Positions 21,475 through 35,050 of a stretch of 64,000 bases of DNA are shown here, piece after piece. The stretch is from Istiophorus platypterus (taxonomy: Eukaryota; Chordata; Actinopteri; Istiophoriformes; Istiophoridae), in NCBI GenBank assembly GCA_016859345.1, contig CM029121.1:27497527-27561526 (forward strand), given 5' to 3'. Each line of letters starts with the position of its first letter. The first letter of the stretch is position 1. The position numbers and the translations under genes were made by a program. The notes below the pieces were generated by a model. It did no database searches. It saw only the letters and a list, made by a program, of their open reading frames with translations, and was not told the DNA's origin.

Positions 21475-23701
21475 CATGGATCTCAGATGCCCTCACACTC
21501 CTTGTATGGTGCTCGGAGCCCTGCCTCCGGCCTGCCGGGGCCCTGAGGACCCGGGGGCCTCTAGAGTTTCCTCGGCAGCTAACTTTATCCCCTCAGCCTC
21601 CTGGGGAATGCGAAGCGACGCCTCCAACTTATATTTGGATCATGTGACTTCAATGAGACTCCCTTAAAAAATCCGTGATGATGTAATTTAGCTGGATTTT
21701 TTTTTTTTTAATCAGCGCATCTGTCTTCCTTTATCATGACAGTGATAACACAGGGTTTGTTTAAGCAGTTTTTAAAAATGTAAAACAAAGTGTTTTAGAA
21801 TAAAAAGCAGAATAAACACACATGTACAGACTGAAGACAGAGAAAGTTGTGCCTCTAAATTAGATAATAAGATATGAATCTAATCTAGATTATATTAGAT
21901 TTACTCTTTGTAAGTCTAACACCTAATTCATCAGGTCAGTGGATTCATCAGTTCATCTGGACACTTTCTTTATTTTATTTTTAGTTATAGGATGAATTCT
22001 GCCTCTTTTTTTAAAAATCACAGGTAAAACTTTACACTGAGGGTTCTCACTTTCAGTCTCAGGAGTAAGAGGCCGGTTGATTCGGTGAAAACCTACGGAC
22101 GGGACGTCAGGTGGAAGCAGCCAGATTAAATCAGCAATAAGAAACTCAGCAGCTCTGCAAAACATCTGGAACCTCTGCTCAGCTCGGACCGGGTGGCGGA
22201 CGATGACGCGCCCCATCAGCCAAAGGAGACGTGGTGGCGCCGCCGATTCCTACTCCGGCTCGTCCCTTCATCGTATCCAGTATGTTACCGGGCCGCCGGG
22301 CCTCGAACCCTCCTTCGCTGTTTTCCAGGTCGTGACCGCTCTGATTAGACATTAATGTCAACCTGGCGTCACGAGTTGAACGGAAACAGAATGCGATTGG
22401 ATCCTGCTCTTTCCTCGGTTAAATCTAAAACAGCAGCTTTATCCTCCCAGACACACCCTTTCCTATAGTGTGTAAATCACATAAATTCTCTTTTTGTTTC
22501 AGTGTTTACATAGAAAACAGAGCTTTCCTTAAAACGCCTTTAGTTCACACACAGCGCCGTGGGCTCAGCAGGTGGGCGGGGCGGTGGGAGGAGCTTAATT
22601 TGGCAAGTATGGATGCCTTGGTTCAACGGTTACGACCTGACGGAGGCCGCAGGCTGATCACAAGGTCTAATTTTTACCAAGGGAAGTTTGGTGTCATTTA
22701 AAAAAAGTGTTTATGAAGAAAGAAACTTAAAAGAATAAAGATATTACCACTATTGTTATAATGAAGCTGCGCTATCAAATATTTAGTAGCAATTTTATCC
22801 ATTTTTGCTCTTTATTTAACTTCTTTGCTTATTTTACTTTAACTACACATGAGCCCAGATTTGTTTTATTCTGTTCCCTCTTCTTCATTGATTTATTGTA
22901 ATATTTTCTACGATATATAGATTGTATTAGTGGTGACGTAGTCTCGGTGTTTATTATTATTAATAGCAGTAGATGCAGAAAGTAATACAAAAGTAAAATA
23001 ACATTTACTTTCCATCGCCGTTATTGAGTCGTCGTCCTGGTGTAGATTCTACAACGAAGCAGGATGAAAGAACCAGGCTGGTGTTTCTACCAACGTAGGG
23101 TCCTTGTGGTGTCAAAGGTCAGAGGGCGGGGCAGGGCTGGGGCTGGGTGGGCGGGGTTCTATCTGACCAATATGGCTCTCTGACAGCTGACACTGATATT
23201 TTTGGACCGAGGCTGATGAAAGATGATAGTTTGTGCCGGTCATCGGTGTAAATCATGTAAAAATAATCAGATAAAGAGGAGGGCCGAATATTTCACGCCG
23301 CTCTGGGCTGAAAGTCAGAGAGCAGGTCAAAGGTCAGACGGCCAACGCACGGCGGGTGAACCCGAAGAGACACAGAGGACAGGACCAGAGTCTCGAGTCC
23401 CTGCCGGTTTCTCCCACGGGCAGAGGCCCCCGGTTCCTGTCCCTGAGGAGTCCCTGGGACGGCCGTGGTCGGGGAGGGGGTGGGCGAAGGCTCCCGGCCA
23501 CTAGGGGGCGTGTTTGCCCCGTCTTTCTTTTCTTTTTTGCAGCACTGGGACCTGAGGACTCCGCAGCAGCTGAGGTCGAGTGTGGACGATGAACTGCCGA
23601 CAGAATCCCTCAGTGAAGGACATGATCCGACATGAATTATGGATTTTATTTTCATCCCTGTTACTGCTACTAGTTTTTTTTTCCTTCATTTTTTTCAATC
23701 G

Positions 23702-23702
<1 letters not shown>

Positions 23703-23751
<49 letters not shown>

Positions 23752-23764
23752 TGTGTGTGAGTGT
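23703..23764. repeat. (GT)n microsatellite
   Basis: About 23 TG/GT units followed by GTGTGTGTGA repeats. Open frames of alternating Cys-Val or His-Thr on either strand come from this repeat. Confidence 0.95.
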
Positions 23765-26120
23765 TGCTGGAAGGAAATATCGTCCAGATGTGTGCACATT
23801 TATCAGAGCTGTCTCTGCCTTGTGTTTCTGTCCTCACTGTATTTTTTTTCCGTGTTTTTACCATTGACTGTGTATTCAACACATGGAGGATGAATTATGA
23901 CCTAGATCTAATTAAATGAGAGCGAAAAGGTCATTAATAAAAAGAAAAAAATGACTTTTCAGTACAAAATATGTCCATATAAGTCCACAGTTGGACTTTG
24001 ATTTAAGTCTGAACTTACAGTGGATTTATGTTTTATTTCTTATTCATAGCAGACAACCCGTTTCATGCCCAACACAGAGACACTGATAGAAAAGTTAGAA
24101 CTGAGACTTATATATTTGTACTTTTCTGTATTATTTTTTTAAATTTTCCATCTCGTAGATCGCTCATCTGCTGCCGCTGCTCTGATTTCTTGGGATTTTT
24201 TAACGGATGCAATAATCACGTTGACGTTTTATTGGATCTTTTATTTGTCTCACATCTGACTGTACGAGGCCTCAGGGCCTTTTTCTTTTTTCCTTCATCT
24301 CACTTAACTAAATCACACTTGGACCCGACAGTCCTGCACTAAATCCCCCTTCGTGAAGGTCACAGTCTTCAGGCCCTCTTCACGCTGTTGGTGCCGATTC
24401 AACTTTATTATCATTTTTTTCAGGCTGCACTTTGTTCTGCTGTTAAATTTTATTGTGTGACGGTGAATAGAAGAAAAAAACCTCTGAATAAAGAAACTCA
24501 GCTCAACAGCAACACACACCACATCCTCCACGCTGAGCGTAAAGATTAACACCTTTTTTGCTAAGTGTCCCCAATAAACTGCCAGCTGGGTCTAAACGCC
24601 CTCATGTCTTTGTCCCTTGTATTTGTCCAACTGGTGACGACTGCCCACCCCCCCCGGCAGTGCCAGGAAGACGGATCTCTGAGATTTGGTTCTGAGCCAC
24701 AGAACAGGTGACTGGTTTTAACTGCCGCTCCCCTTTTACTGGATTTTTTTTTAGAGCGTTTTAGAAAATCCTGCACTTGTATGTTTCCTGATATGAGAGT
24801 AAATCGTCTAGAGGATGTCTCATCTTTGTTGAGGTTTTCTGGTCGTCCAACTCTCCCCATTTCCTCTTCTTCTCCAGATGCATGTCTCCTTATTTCCTGC
24901 ACCCCCCCGGCCTGCCGCCCCCTCCCGCCGCCTGCCGCCCCGCTGCCCCGCCACCCTGCCCCCCCCACCCTCCCCGTGGGGTCGACTCCCTGCGGACCCC
25001 GTGACTGTAACCCGAGCAGATCCTAATGACTGACCCAGGCCGTAAAGTCATTTAGGGTTATTATGTGCAGCACCGCTGGAGGTCGTCGTAAAAAGTTCAA
25101 GGAGCGCCGTTACATTTAGTGCCTGCTCAAAATCTCATTAACTCTCCCCCCGTTTGACTCCCAGTTCCATATGGTTTCACTTTGAGGGCTTCGCAGACGG
25201 AGAGGCAGCCCCCCCCCCAAAAAAAAAACAAAAACTTGAGGTTTGTTGAACCTCGCAGTCTCACGGCCTCTTCGCACGCCCGTTGTCATCCCTGGATAGA
25301 TGGTGATTTATTTCTTTTCGAGCTCGACCTTTCACCAGGCGCTCGGGCGCCCACGCTCCTCGACGCTGAGGACGGGGTTCTTCTGTCACCGGGGGAACCC
25401 GGCGGGCTCCTGGAACTCGGCCCGACCAACCGGATCCGTGCGGTCCCTGGGGGTCGTGTCTCCGTCGGACAGCGGGCGGGTCCGGGTCGATATGGTTTCG
25501 GACCCGGGAGGTGCAACGCAGCCGGATTAGCCTGTGTGAGGCCTGGGGGCAAAAACCAGATGCTGCGGCGGCGCTGGTGGAACATGGAGCTGGGAGCGAA
25601 CTGTCCTCGGTTTCCTCGGCTCCCTCGGTTCCCTCCCTCAGTTCTTGGGCCTGATCTGCTGTTTTCTACTATGAATAATGACTCAGACTCACTTTGCGTT
25701 GTTTAGTCTGTGAACAGTGTGTGTGTAGACTTCACTTCATTACCATTACCGCGGCAGAGGACGGTTTTCCTGCCACCGGCGACCACACCTCCCGGGCCTC
25801 TGCGCGGAGGCTTCAGGGTTCGTCGAGTCGCTCCTCGGGCTCCTACGAGGCCCGCTGGCTGTTTTCTTCGAGACCTGCCTCCTTGTCCTCCTCAAATCAT
25901 CGACTTGGAACATGAGACTTTCATACTTGGTCTATTCAGTCTCATCTTTACTGAAAGTTCAGGTTTTGTGTCTTTTTAAACCTCACAGTTTCGGTGTTTT
26001 CCCGGTTTACCTCACTCAGCAGAAATGCTTGGTCCCTGCCCCTGCGCCGCTTTAACGAGGCTGCATTCCTCCGTCTGAAAGTGGAATCTCTGCCACAGTA
26101 ACTCCGTCAGCAAGACTCCT

Positions 26121-26147
26121 GGTGGTGGTGGTGGTGGTGGGGGGGGC
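26121..26147. repeat. (GGT)n / poly(G) run
   Basis: Six to seven GGT units running into a G8 tract, directly before a CCATAAAA motif. Confidence 0.85.
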
Positions 26148-26148
26148 G

Positions 26149-26241
26149 CCATAAAACCCATCCCAACTAAAGGCCCATAAAAGAAACCCCCCAAACCTGG
26201 ACACACACTGAGCCTCAGTTTCCTCCTTGTCACTTCTCCAG
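26149..26241 (+). promoter_or_regulatory. candidate orphan promoter with first exon
   Basis: CCATAAAACCC near 26149-26159 and a second CCATAAAAG at about 26175-26183 are followed by a pyrimidine-rich stretch ending in TCTCCAG|GTAGGAG at 26241/26242. The layout (A/T element, TATA-like box, short exon of about 35-40 bases, good donor) resembles the 5' ends of the troponin I genes, although the sequence itself is not clearly homologous. It could be a remote first exon of lsp1, the leftover 5' end of a lost gene, or chance. Confidence 0.25.
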
Positions 26242-29200
26242 GTAGGAGTGTGTGTTCCAGTCGGCTGCGACTCCGCGAAACATGATCGTCGGATTACTGC
26301 GGGACATTAAAAATGAAATTCTCCAGAAAAAAGGAAAAGGAAAAGGAAAAAAAAACGGAGAAGAAAAACAAAGAACATCCACTGTTCCAGGTGAATCCGC
26401 GCCGGAGCCGAAGATTCGGTTTCAGATCAACATCTGGAAAACGGAGGACGTTTTCGCTGCGGTGCAGAAAAACATTTTACATCTGACACTTAATATATTT
26501 TAACATATTTTATTTTAACATAGATAAAAAAAACAACAACGTGAGATGTTAGAGTGCGACTGTAGGAAAAAATAATAAACAAAAAACAGAGGAGACAGGA
26601 GGTTTTCTGTTGGACCGAATGATTTTTTTCAGTTGTTCGTCTCCCCCTGGTTTTCAACCGCAGAATGTTACAGCCCCCCCCCCCCCCCCCACCCCGGTAA
26701 AGTCTGCTACTGATGTTACGTTGATCTTCGGGTAAAATGTTCACTGTCGCCCTGATACAGTTTCATATCTGGACCAAGCTGCGTGTGTGTTATTGTAAAA
26801 ACATCCAACTCTTGCAACGCTGAATGAAACGTATCATGATTTTACATAATTTTTCATGATAAGCAGCTCGTGGTTGCTCTTTTTTTGTTTTTTGTTGGAC
26901 TGAACAAACAAGACACCGATGACAGCAACATGCCACATGAATCCTGTTTAATTCAGCAGTGCTCACTAATGTCTGGAGGGTTTCCAAGGCAACGGCCGAC
27001 CGGTCTTCAGGGGGAGAAACCTTCATCAGAGGGAGGGGGTCGATCGTTTGTTCCGAGGTTGGTTGAATCCCGAGCCAGGTGTGTCCGTCAGCACCGCACA
27101 CCTGTGTTCAATCGCCCTGATCCACGTGGGCCCTTTGTTTCAGGCCGGATCCCAGCTTGAATCCCAGGCTTTACTGTTGGTTGAGCCACGGAGATGATCG
27201 TCGTGTTCAGGGACTCCAGGAGGAGGAGGCTCCTCTGCAGATACACCAAAGGTCAGTGAATCAGTTTAATCGCTTCCTCTGGGGGATTCAAGCCTTAAAC
27301 AAAGGAGACCTGCTGAGAAACGAGGGGGTTTGAGTCTTTTCAGAACTTCCTCCGGCTCATTAACTTAACCAACGCACCTCTGAGCACAAAGCTTTCAATG
27401 TTCTAATGACGTATAAAATGGATTTTCACTATTTATAAGACCAACGAACACCAAAAGTCTTTACGAGTTTCAGTGAAGTCAGAGAGAATATGAATGATTC
27501 CACATACAGGCACAAATACAAACAAAATGTTGACAGAAATGTTGCACAACTTGGTTTCTTACATAATATATGAAAAAAGAGAAATCAGGTCATATTGACC
27601 CAAGGTGAACACAACATTTCAGCAGTCGCATGATCTGTTTAATTCAGAATAAAAGTTAAAGTTTTGTGTTTGGTTTAACAGCTAATTTTACTCACCTGAA
27701 ATTCCGCTTCAGGTCTCCAGCTTCAACCGAGTCAACATTTCAGCAAAGCTTTGACTCCACGTCCTCACCTTCTCATCGCTCTTTATTTTTTCATGCATCC
27801 TCTAAACATCTGACTGACGTTATGTTTCTTCCTTCGTTAATTAGATCTAGAAACTATGAAGAGAAATATTCTTTCCACCATGGAAACGAGGCACAAACAA
27901 GAAACAAGAGACTAAACCACAACAAATTAAAAACCAAACAATAATGTGAAAGATGGATGAACTTTAAAATGAAACAATACTTGTTTTTTTTTTAAATGAA
28001 TTTATGTAATAACTTGCATTAGTAATCTTTAATGCTGGTTATTATTGTTCTCAATCTTATTTGAATGATCTAAAAGCATCTGTGGAGTCATTGTATTTAA
28101 AAAAAAAAAAAAGGCACCGAAGCTTCCTCATAAATAAAACTATATCTTCCACTGTTATTTCACCTGTGGCACCAATAATCAACACTTTGCATCTCAGCAA
28201 CATTGATGTGACGTTAGATTTAACACAGTCCCACTGAGATTTAGACAAGAGGCGGCAACGAAACGTCTTGGGGGGGAAAAAACATTTCCTACGTTTTAAA
28301 AATGTTAAAATCACATTCTTATAATTATCATTATTACTGTAAAGGTCTGTGGGCGTAACGATGGCGTCATGGTGGAATGTTTTTATCATTATCTACAACC
28401 TTTTAGCCGCTAATCTCAAGCTAAACTGGAGATTCATAAATCTTTGTTTTAGGCTGCTGCTTTGTCAAATGTGTGAAATAAAAAAGTGACTTTTTGGCTC
28501 CTTATTTGTAGCCTCATTGGACAAACTAAACAATTTCTCTAAAGTAAAGAAAAATGAGGAAAATCAAGATTAAAAAACATGATTCATGTCTCGCAGGCCG
28601 GATCTGACCCCAGACCAGTGGTTTGTGACCCTGTGTTAATGTATTTACATCATTAGTTATGGCTGCAGGGAGAATCCCTGTCGTTCTTAATTCAGTTTTC
28701 CTCTATTTTCCTTCTTCACATTGTTTTTCATCTCCACATTTTCCTGCACATCGTCCCACTGTTGACAAACAATGAGCATTTTCAAGCCGAAGCCCTGAAC
28801 CGGGCTCGCAAGGAGAAAAGGTTTCATTATGAACCGGGTGTCAGCAGATCTGCGTCGCCGTGGAAACCGTCTTTATTTACCACCACAGGCAGGAGACGAG
28901 ACAAAGTGATCATGCCCCCCCCCCCCCCAAAACCCTCGAAGGCATCAGGCGCCCAAAAAAAAAAGAAACAAGTTTATGTCATTGTTTACAGACCAGTGGA
29001 GCGTTACCATTACACACACACACACACACAGAAGATGGCTTCATCCACTCCGTCCTCTCGAACCCCCCCGCCCCGACTCATTTCCCACATTTTAAGCATC
29101 CGAGGAATCCGAAACCGGATCCTGCCGCGGATATTCGCAGCTGCACGACGAGGCTGTTTTTTAATCCGCCGCCCTGCCGCCCCTTCATCGGGGCAGGGCA

Positions 29201-29829
29201 CCAGACCTCAGGGCCCTGGTTGGTGGTTTGATTCCCGGTTCACGTTGTGACTGAGTAAATGGGTAAAACTCAACATCTGAGCTGAAATTCCGCTCAATTG
29301 GCCCATTTTTATCCACATCACATTTCCGATCGAATACCTAGTTCGACCGATTGACTCGAACATAAACCTGAGGAGACGGTGTGATCAGGTGTGTGTTCAG
29401 ACAAACATCCAGGGTTAATCGGGTTTCTGAAACCAAAATAATTTCACACTACGGAACTGGGATACTGAAGTAGGGGGCTCACAATGATTGTGGTTCACCC
29501 TCTGAGGGACCATGAACAACTGTAGAAAATGTTTGCGCCGATCCAGGGTACCTCCAGGAAGGGGGGGGGTGTGCGCGTGGGTTCGAGGAGGATCGGCGCT
29601 CTAATGGATCAGCAGCACTTCTCGCTTTGACCTCTCCCCCGCCCTCAGTGAGCGAGCGGGGGGGTGATATCTGAAGGAAGGAGGACCTGTAGCTTTAATC
29701 CTGCTTGAGCCGAAAGAAGGAAAACGGACTCTTCTCTTAACCTGTAAAAATCTTTAAAATTCAGGCCTCGCAGGAAAAGCGAAGCCTCCAGGATGTAACA
29801 GAATTATGTTGACATGTGCTGTAGTTCAA

Positions 29830-29892
29830 AGTAACTAGAGCTGGTAAATAAATATAGTGGAATAAGAGTATAAATTAGCAGAATGAAAACAA
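29830..29892 (+). repeat. fragment of family C repeat
   Basis: GTAACTAGAGCTGGTAAATAAATATAGTGG and AAGAGTATAAATTAGCA match the order of motifs in the 'AGTGGAGTAAAAGTA' family seen at 60355-60950 and 11225-11300. Confidence 0.45.
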
Positions 29893-30957
29893 GCTGGTTC
29901 ATTTCAACCAGACTCAGGCCTCTGGTTTGTGATTTAATGAGGATGAGCTCCACATTTCTTTGATCTTGACTTCACCGCACGGGGAAAACAAGATATATTA
30001 ATGATAATCTCATTCTGAACTTGTAACCTCTAACATATTGTAATATACTCAACTGTTATATTTTGATTGTTTGATCTCTCTTGAAATATTGAGTCTTCCT
30101 GATAAAACTGACTTTATTATGGCTTTCTCCCAAACTATTCCAATTTTATTCTAACAACATTGAGACTTTTCTCTCTAAAAATACGTTCTTTTTTCCCTGA
30201 AAGCTCTTTCTTTCCATGGAGTCGTTTTCACAACAGTCTGAACCTGGTCTAGAGAAATACCCTCAAAGCCCCTCGGAGGCTTCTGATGATCGAGCGCCAC
30301 GAGCAGCTGTGTGATGTGGAAACGGCGAAGGCTGCGAATCAGCAGACAGCTGAAGACAAAGGAAACGTAGGACAGGGGATATTCTCATTCCTCCGTGATG
30401 CTTTCACGGCCGCGTGAGAATTATCAGCCCAGCTACCGTCAACATCAGCTTTTCTATTTTTTTTCATCATTTGTGCAATGAAACTGAACATTTGCATGAC
30501 TGGTAACAGATTATTTCCTTCACAGACGCTGGTGCTGCTTTCAACAGCTGAGAATTTAAAGTCACATAAACGCCACATTGATGTCAGTGTTTTGTGTTTT
30601 TTCCAGCCTAAATCATCCGGACGAGAAACTTTCCTGGTTTATTCGTAGATGTGAGAGTTTGGAAAAAGTCCGGCCGCCACCACAGACCTTCACCGGCCCG
30701 TCTGAAGTCCAGCCAGCTCCGGCACAAGCAGCTCTTCCTGGTTCAAAAGTGCTGGGGAACCCACTGCGCCATGGCAGCAGGTCAGTGAACGCCACGCCGC
30801 AGTCTCCGAATGCCTCCTCTCCTCCCGCTAAGCTCCGCCGTAATCCGGACTGAGCTGACTAAAGTGGCCGTGGGACATGCCACATATACCATCACCGGCT
30901 CGTACTGCAGCTTCGTGACAGCCGGTTTACACAGGATCTATGTGATCCATGTCTGGG

Positions 30958-30958
<1 letters not shown>

Positions 30959-30992
<34 letters not shown>
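30959..30992. repeat. (GT)n microsatellite
   Basis: About 16 uninterrupted TG units. Confidence 0.95.
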
Positions 30993-30997
<5 letters not shown>

Positions 30998-33494
30998 CAC
31001 AAGTGGCAAGTGGATTTTTGCCAGAGCAACTTCTGTGAAATCTTAAAATTCACTTGGAAAATGTTCATAAATGCATGCATTTATTGGCGATCAACTTATA
31101 AATCTGATTCGTTACGGATATTTTTTGAAGGAAGGAGGGAGACGGTTATCTCAGAATTCACGAAACTTGTTTGGATATTTTACTGTTTTCAGAAAACAGA
31201 AAAGAATGTGAAATTTAATGGCAGCTCATAAACACTGTGTTGATCTGGAGTCGTCGTCAAGCCGCTGATCCTCAGATAAAAACAGATTAGCAAAAACCGT
31301 TGTCGTCCTAATTGCCATTGTGCCTATACATGAAGTTTAGATTTAGTTTTTGAATATATGGTTGTGTTATTCAGAAACTCTACCTTTTCCTAGATGTGAG
31401 AACTCAATGTTCAATGGGGTGAAAAGTCTCATGTCAGCGGCCTGGTGGTTGCTTGGTTGCTTGGCTGGTTTTGGTTTTGCCAGTGACTCTAAAGCCATTT
31501 ACAGCAAAGATACAATTCCTTATATAAATGAGTTGAAATGCAATATTTGCTAAGTTCACGTTTCAAGAACGGCGCTGCCTCCGTTGGACGTTTGGTTCCT
31601 TGGGGACGACAGATCTCGGGTTGGTGAATGATATCCGGTTTTATCTTACTGTAAATGCACATTTTAATGTTCAGTGGCCGACCACATATCACCGTCGATG
31701 CAGTTGAGTTACACTCTTCACAGCCTCCACCCGGGTAGAAAAACTACACTAAACATCCAAAACACTTTACACGTCGAGTTTTATCCGTAAGATGCTCTAA
31801 AGCCTTTTATTCATCATGTGGGATGCGACCTGGTCACGGCCTGGTTGCTCAGTCCTGCTGCCGACAGTGATGCTATCCAGTCGCACCGGACGCCAGCGGG
31901 GGAGGTCGTCTGGTTTAAAATAGTTTGGCCGATGATTTATCACTGGAGCTGAGGCGATTAACGCTGCTCTGAGTTTTCATCACCCTTCGCTTTATCCGAG
32001 TAGAGTTTTGTTCTTTGGCATTTTTTGAGACGAGATTTGTTTTTTGTAGAATCTGACAACCTGCTTTAATCCCGTTATCCTGCTACTGTAGATACAATGA
32101 CAGTTTCTATAAAGTGCAATGCATCAAATGACGATGAAATTTGACTTCGACTACTGTACGATAAGGTGGCAGCCCTTGGTCCTGGTGATTTCTCCATTTG
32201 CAGATACGGCGCATTAATCTCTCCGCACCTTCGCAGCGAGAGCAGGTGAGCATCACTCTGGATTTCAGGGGTGACGGCCTTCGCTCGCTGTCCAGGCTTT
32301 TCACTCCTTTTGGTCCTGTTTGTTTTGGAAGCGTCAGAGTGTCGAGGGTGTGTTCACGTCGGCCTGTGTTCGCTGGAAACGGCAGCTCTGTTTTATGAGC
32401 TTGAGCATGAAAGGGAATGGGGGGGGTTGACCATACTATGAATTCACTTCCCGGAGTGCCCCTTTTGTCTGACATGCCACCAAGCAAGACTTACTTGAGT
32501 GGGTTACCCTAGTAACGGCGGTGTGTTGAATATGTGAGTGGGAGGGGTTTTTGGGAGGGAGGGGGGGCGAAGACAAAGACGCACAGTTTGTTTGTCGAAA
32601 TGTGAAGAAGGGCAGGGAGAAGGTTTCATGACCCGCAAACGCTCGGCAAAGAGTCCGGCGACGGAACCAACCCAGCTGGAAATCCCAGGTGGTTTGCGCA
32701 GTCAGAAATCAACCTTCAAATCGGCACTTTGACCTGTTTTTCTGTTTTCACATCAAGTCTTTTCCATTCCATCTATTTTTATTCATATTTTTAATTTGCT
32801 TATGACAAAAAACCCTGAGTGGATGTGACAGGGGAAAAAACTAAAGCTTTTACACTTGGCTGAGCTGGAAAAGTTGGTGTATCTGTTCTTTTATTTACCT
32901 GGGTTTTCCATCATTGGAGGTTTGATTTCCGTTCTTTAAATCACATCATCTTGGTGTATCTTCTTCTTCCACAATGGTTTGATGGCACCGACTGAAGAAC
33001 TGGCTCCACCAGTTACATGAAAGCAACTCCTGATAATTTGCAGAATTGGATGGAAACGAGCATTTTCTTCTGCTGGAAATATGGTTAGAATTGGCAATAT
33101 ATTTGTAAACTGTATGTAAAATTGACCAGAAGGGGACAAGGGGGAAACCAAGTCTTTCACCATCTGATCATATTAAAAAAACATTTAATGGTTTTTGCTT
33201 CTTTTCATACATATTTCCCCCAAGTACAGCCTGACAGGTTTTGGTGTGTTTGGAAATGTTTTAAAGTTTTGTGGGTTTGAGCAGCGTTTGGCTGCACAGT
33301 ATCAGTTTACGATGACTGTTCCATCGGCCTGTTTGTGGGTTTAAGCTGAGGATCTGAGAGCTTCTTCTGGCCCCGTTCACCCATAAAGAAAACTCTTGGG
33401 TTGAGAAACGTAACCAAGTCTAAGTCCGTGTCCTACAGTTTTACGAGCGTCCCTAATGTGATTGTGCATCAGTATGAGAACATGGCATAAACAG

Positions 33495-33720
33495 AGACTG
33501 GATCCCCCAACATTATGACCACTCCTGCCTGATATGCTGTTGGTCCTCTGCATCCCGTCCGAGCCGCTCCGACCGGTCGAGGCACGTACTCTACGAGACG
33601 TCTGAGGGTTCCCCGTTTTACCGGCACCGAGATGTTAATGGCAGAAACCTTAATATCCTGTTAGGTTTGAGGTGGAGCTGTTGCAGTTCGGACTTGTTCT
33701 GCCCCCCCGCCAAAACACCC
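33495..33720 (+). repeat. interspersed repeat, 'CATTATGACCAC' teleost family
   Basis: The motif order is AACATTATGACCACTCCTGCCT, TGCTGTTGGTCCTC, CCGGTCGAGGCACGTACTCTACGAGACGTCTGA, CACCGAGATGTTAATGGCAG, AATATCCTGTTAGG and GAGGTGGAGCTG. I recognise this order from a dispersed fish element. This copy is decayed and truncated, and I do not know its exact class. Confidence 0.55.
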
Positions 33721-34235
33721 TGTCGTTCATGGTTCGTCCCTCCTCGGCCCCAGACTTCGGTCGGTCTAGAGGAATTCATCATCGTTTCAAAACTCAGGCA
33801 GTTTTCTGGTTAAGGTCTGGTTCAGGTTTAAAATCTAAACAAAAATTTGGTTGGATTTAAGAAAAGGTCACAGTTTTGGATTAAAGTAAGTAAAGCTGGG
33901 TAAACATGGTGGCTCTGGGTCGAAATTGTTCAGATGAAGGAGGAGCTTTGTTGCCTTGGTTACAGTGATAACCCCTGGCTGAGTTATGGAACAGTCGCGC
34001 TGGCTGTTAGGAAACAGACAAACGCCGCTCAGACGTTTTGTCAACCTCCCCCAGACTTTGTCGCTCTATAATAACATCACCTGATTTTTTTTTTTTTTCT
34101 TTGTATCTTATCACAGCCGCTCGACGTCTTTGTCAATCGATCGTGACATTTATGTGTTTTTTGGGGGGATTTCGCTCAAAAGACCGATGCAAGTTTCTCT
34201 TTATTTTAAACTTTGGGCAGAGTCATGCTACCCGC

Positions 34236-34470
34236 CCCCCCACCCCTCCAGTCTTTATGCTAAGCTAAGCTAACCATGTCCTGGTTCCATTTGTCTATTA
34301 GCAAAACTCTTTTTGTCTTCACTATCAAAACCTCTACTGTAGGATACATAAATACATTTTGCCTCCAATTTTCCTTTATTTTTACATAGAGTAAACTTTA
34401 AATGCTGGACTCTTACTTGTATTTTTACATCGTGATATCTGTACTTTTACTTTATTTAGGATCTTCTGTT
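34236..34470. repeat. fragments of repeat families B and C
   Basis: CCAGTCTTTATGCTAAGCTAAGCTAACC at about 34247-34275 is a family B end. AATGCTGGACTCTTACTTGTA and ATCTGTACTTTTACTTTATT at about 34400-34457 resemble family C. The two are adjacent and both short. Confidence 0.5.
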
Positions 34471-34788
34471 CTTCTATGCCAGAGATAACAAACACGCTCC
34501 CTCACTTTGTCATCCTCCCGCTTGATTTCTGCTAATCTGCTGCTTTGGCAATCGGCAGAGGATTGAAATGTTGGGGATGGGGATGATTCAGTAGTGGATT
34601 CTTTCTTGTTTTTCGGGGGGGGGGGGTATCGTCTTTCATTCCCCCCTCAGGGAAGACCACATGACCTGGTATTACAGAGAGAGGCAGCAAGGAAAGGGGG
34701 GGTGAAGAGAGAGAGAGAGTGGAGAGAGATGTTGGGCCCCGCCGCCACTCTGAGCTCTTCAATGAAAACCACATGTAGGACAGAGGGA

Positions 34789-35050
34789 GGGTGTGTGTGT
34801 GTGTGTGTGTGTGTGAGACAGAGGGTGGGTGGGTGTGTGTGTGTGTGTGAGAGACGGAGAGAGAGAGTGTGTGGGGGTGTAATGACTAAAAACCCAGCCT
34901 CCAAGAGACAGAGGAGGGAGTCACTCTGAGCGGCACTGACATTCCCAACAAGCATTGCAGGGGAGAGGGCTGTGTGTGTGTGTGTGAGTGTGTGTGTGTG
35001 ATATACAGCAAAAGGAAAGTGTGTGTGTCTTTGTGTGTGTGTGTACGCGC
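34789..35050. repeat. clustered GT and AG repeats upstream of lsp1
   Basis: Several TG runs (about 34789-34815, 34832-34849, 34972-35000, 35020-35044) alternate with GAGAGA tracts. They lie 220-480 bases before the lsp1 start codon, inside its probable promoter or 5' untranslated region. Alternating purine-pyrimidine tracts of this type can adopt Z-DNA. Confidence 0.85.

Larger units (their letters stand above)
19830..26148. other. intergenic region after the troponin I array, first part
   Basis: About 6.3 kb without a gene that I can support. It contains the AT, GAT, CA and GT repeats listed separately. A C-rich stretch lies at about 24900-25010, and a GC-rich segment at 25290-25600 opens a 174-codon frame with no recognisable protein features. 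The rest is AT-rich unique-looking sequence. Confidence 0.6.
26242..34780. other. intergenic region before lsp1
   Basis: About 8.5 kb. It contains poly(C) runs at about 26674-26691 and 28916-28928, a short CA run near 29013-29029, a GT repeat at 30959-30992 and the repeat fragments listed separately. A short frame at 27194-27251 beginning MIVVFRDSRRRR ends at a GTCAGT donor-like site, but no matching downstream exon was found. I support no protein gene here. Confidence 0.55.

Noticed and set aside
25182..25706. 174-codon plus-strand open frame
   Set aside because: Lies in a GC-rich stretch where long frames arise by chance. The translation is Arg/Pro/Gly-rich with no domain, no splice context and no homology that I recognise.
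27045..27100. GGTTGAATCCC motif resembling a tRNA T-loop
   Set aside because: No matching acceptor stem, D-loop or anticodon stem could be folded around it.
33355..33400. GGCCCCGTTCACCCATAAAGAAA, resembling the troponin I promoter block
   Set aside because: It lacks the upstream GTATTTC block, the full CCATAAAGAGG and a TATA box at the right distance, so chance similarity is more likely.
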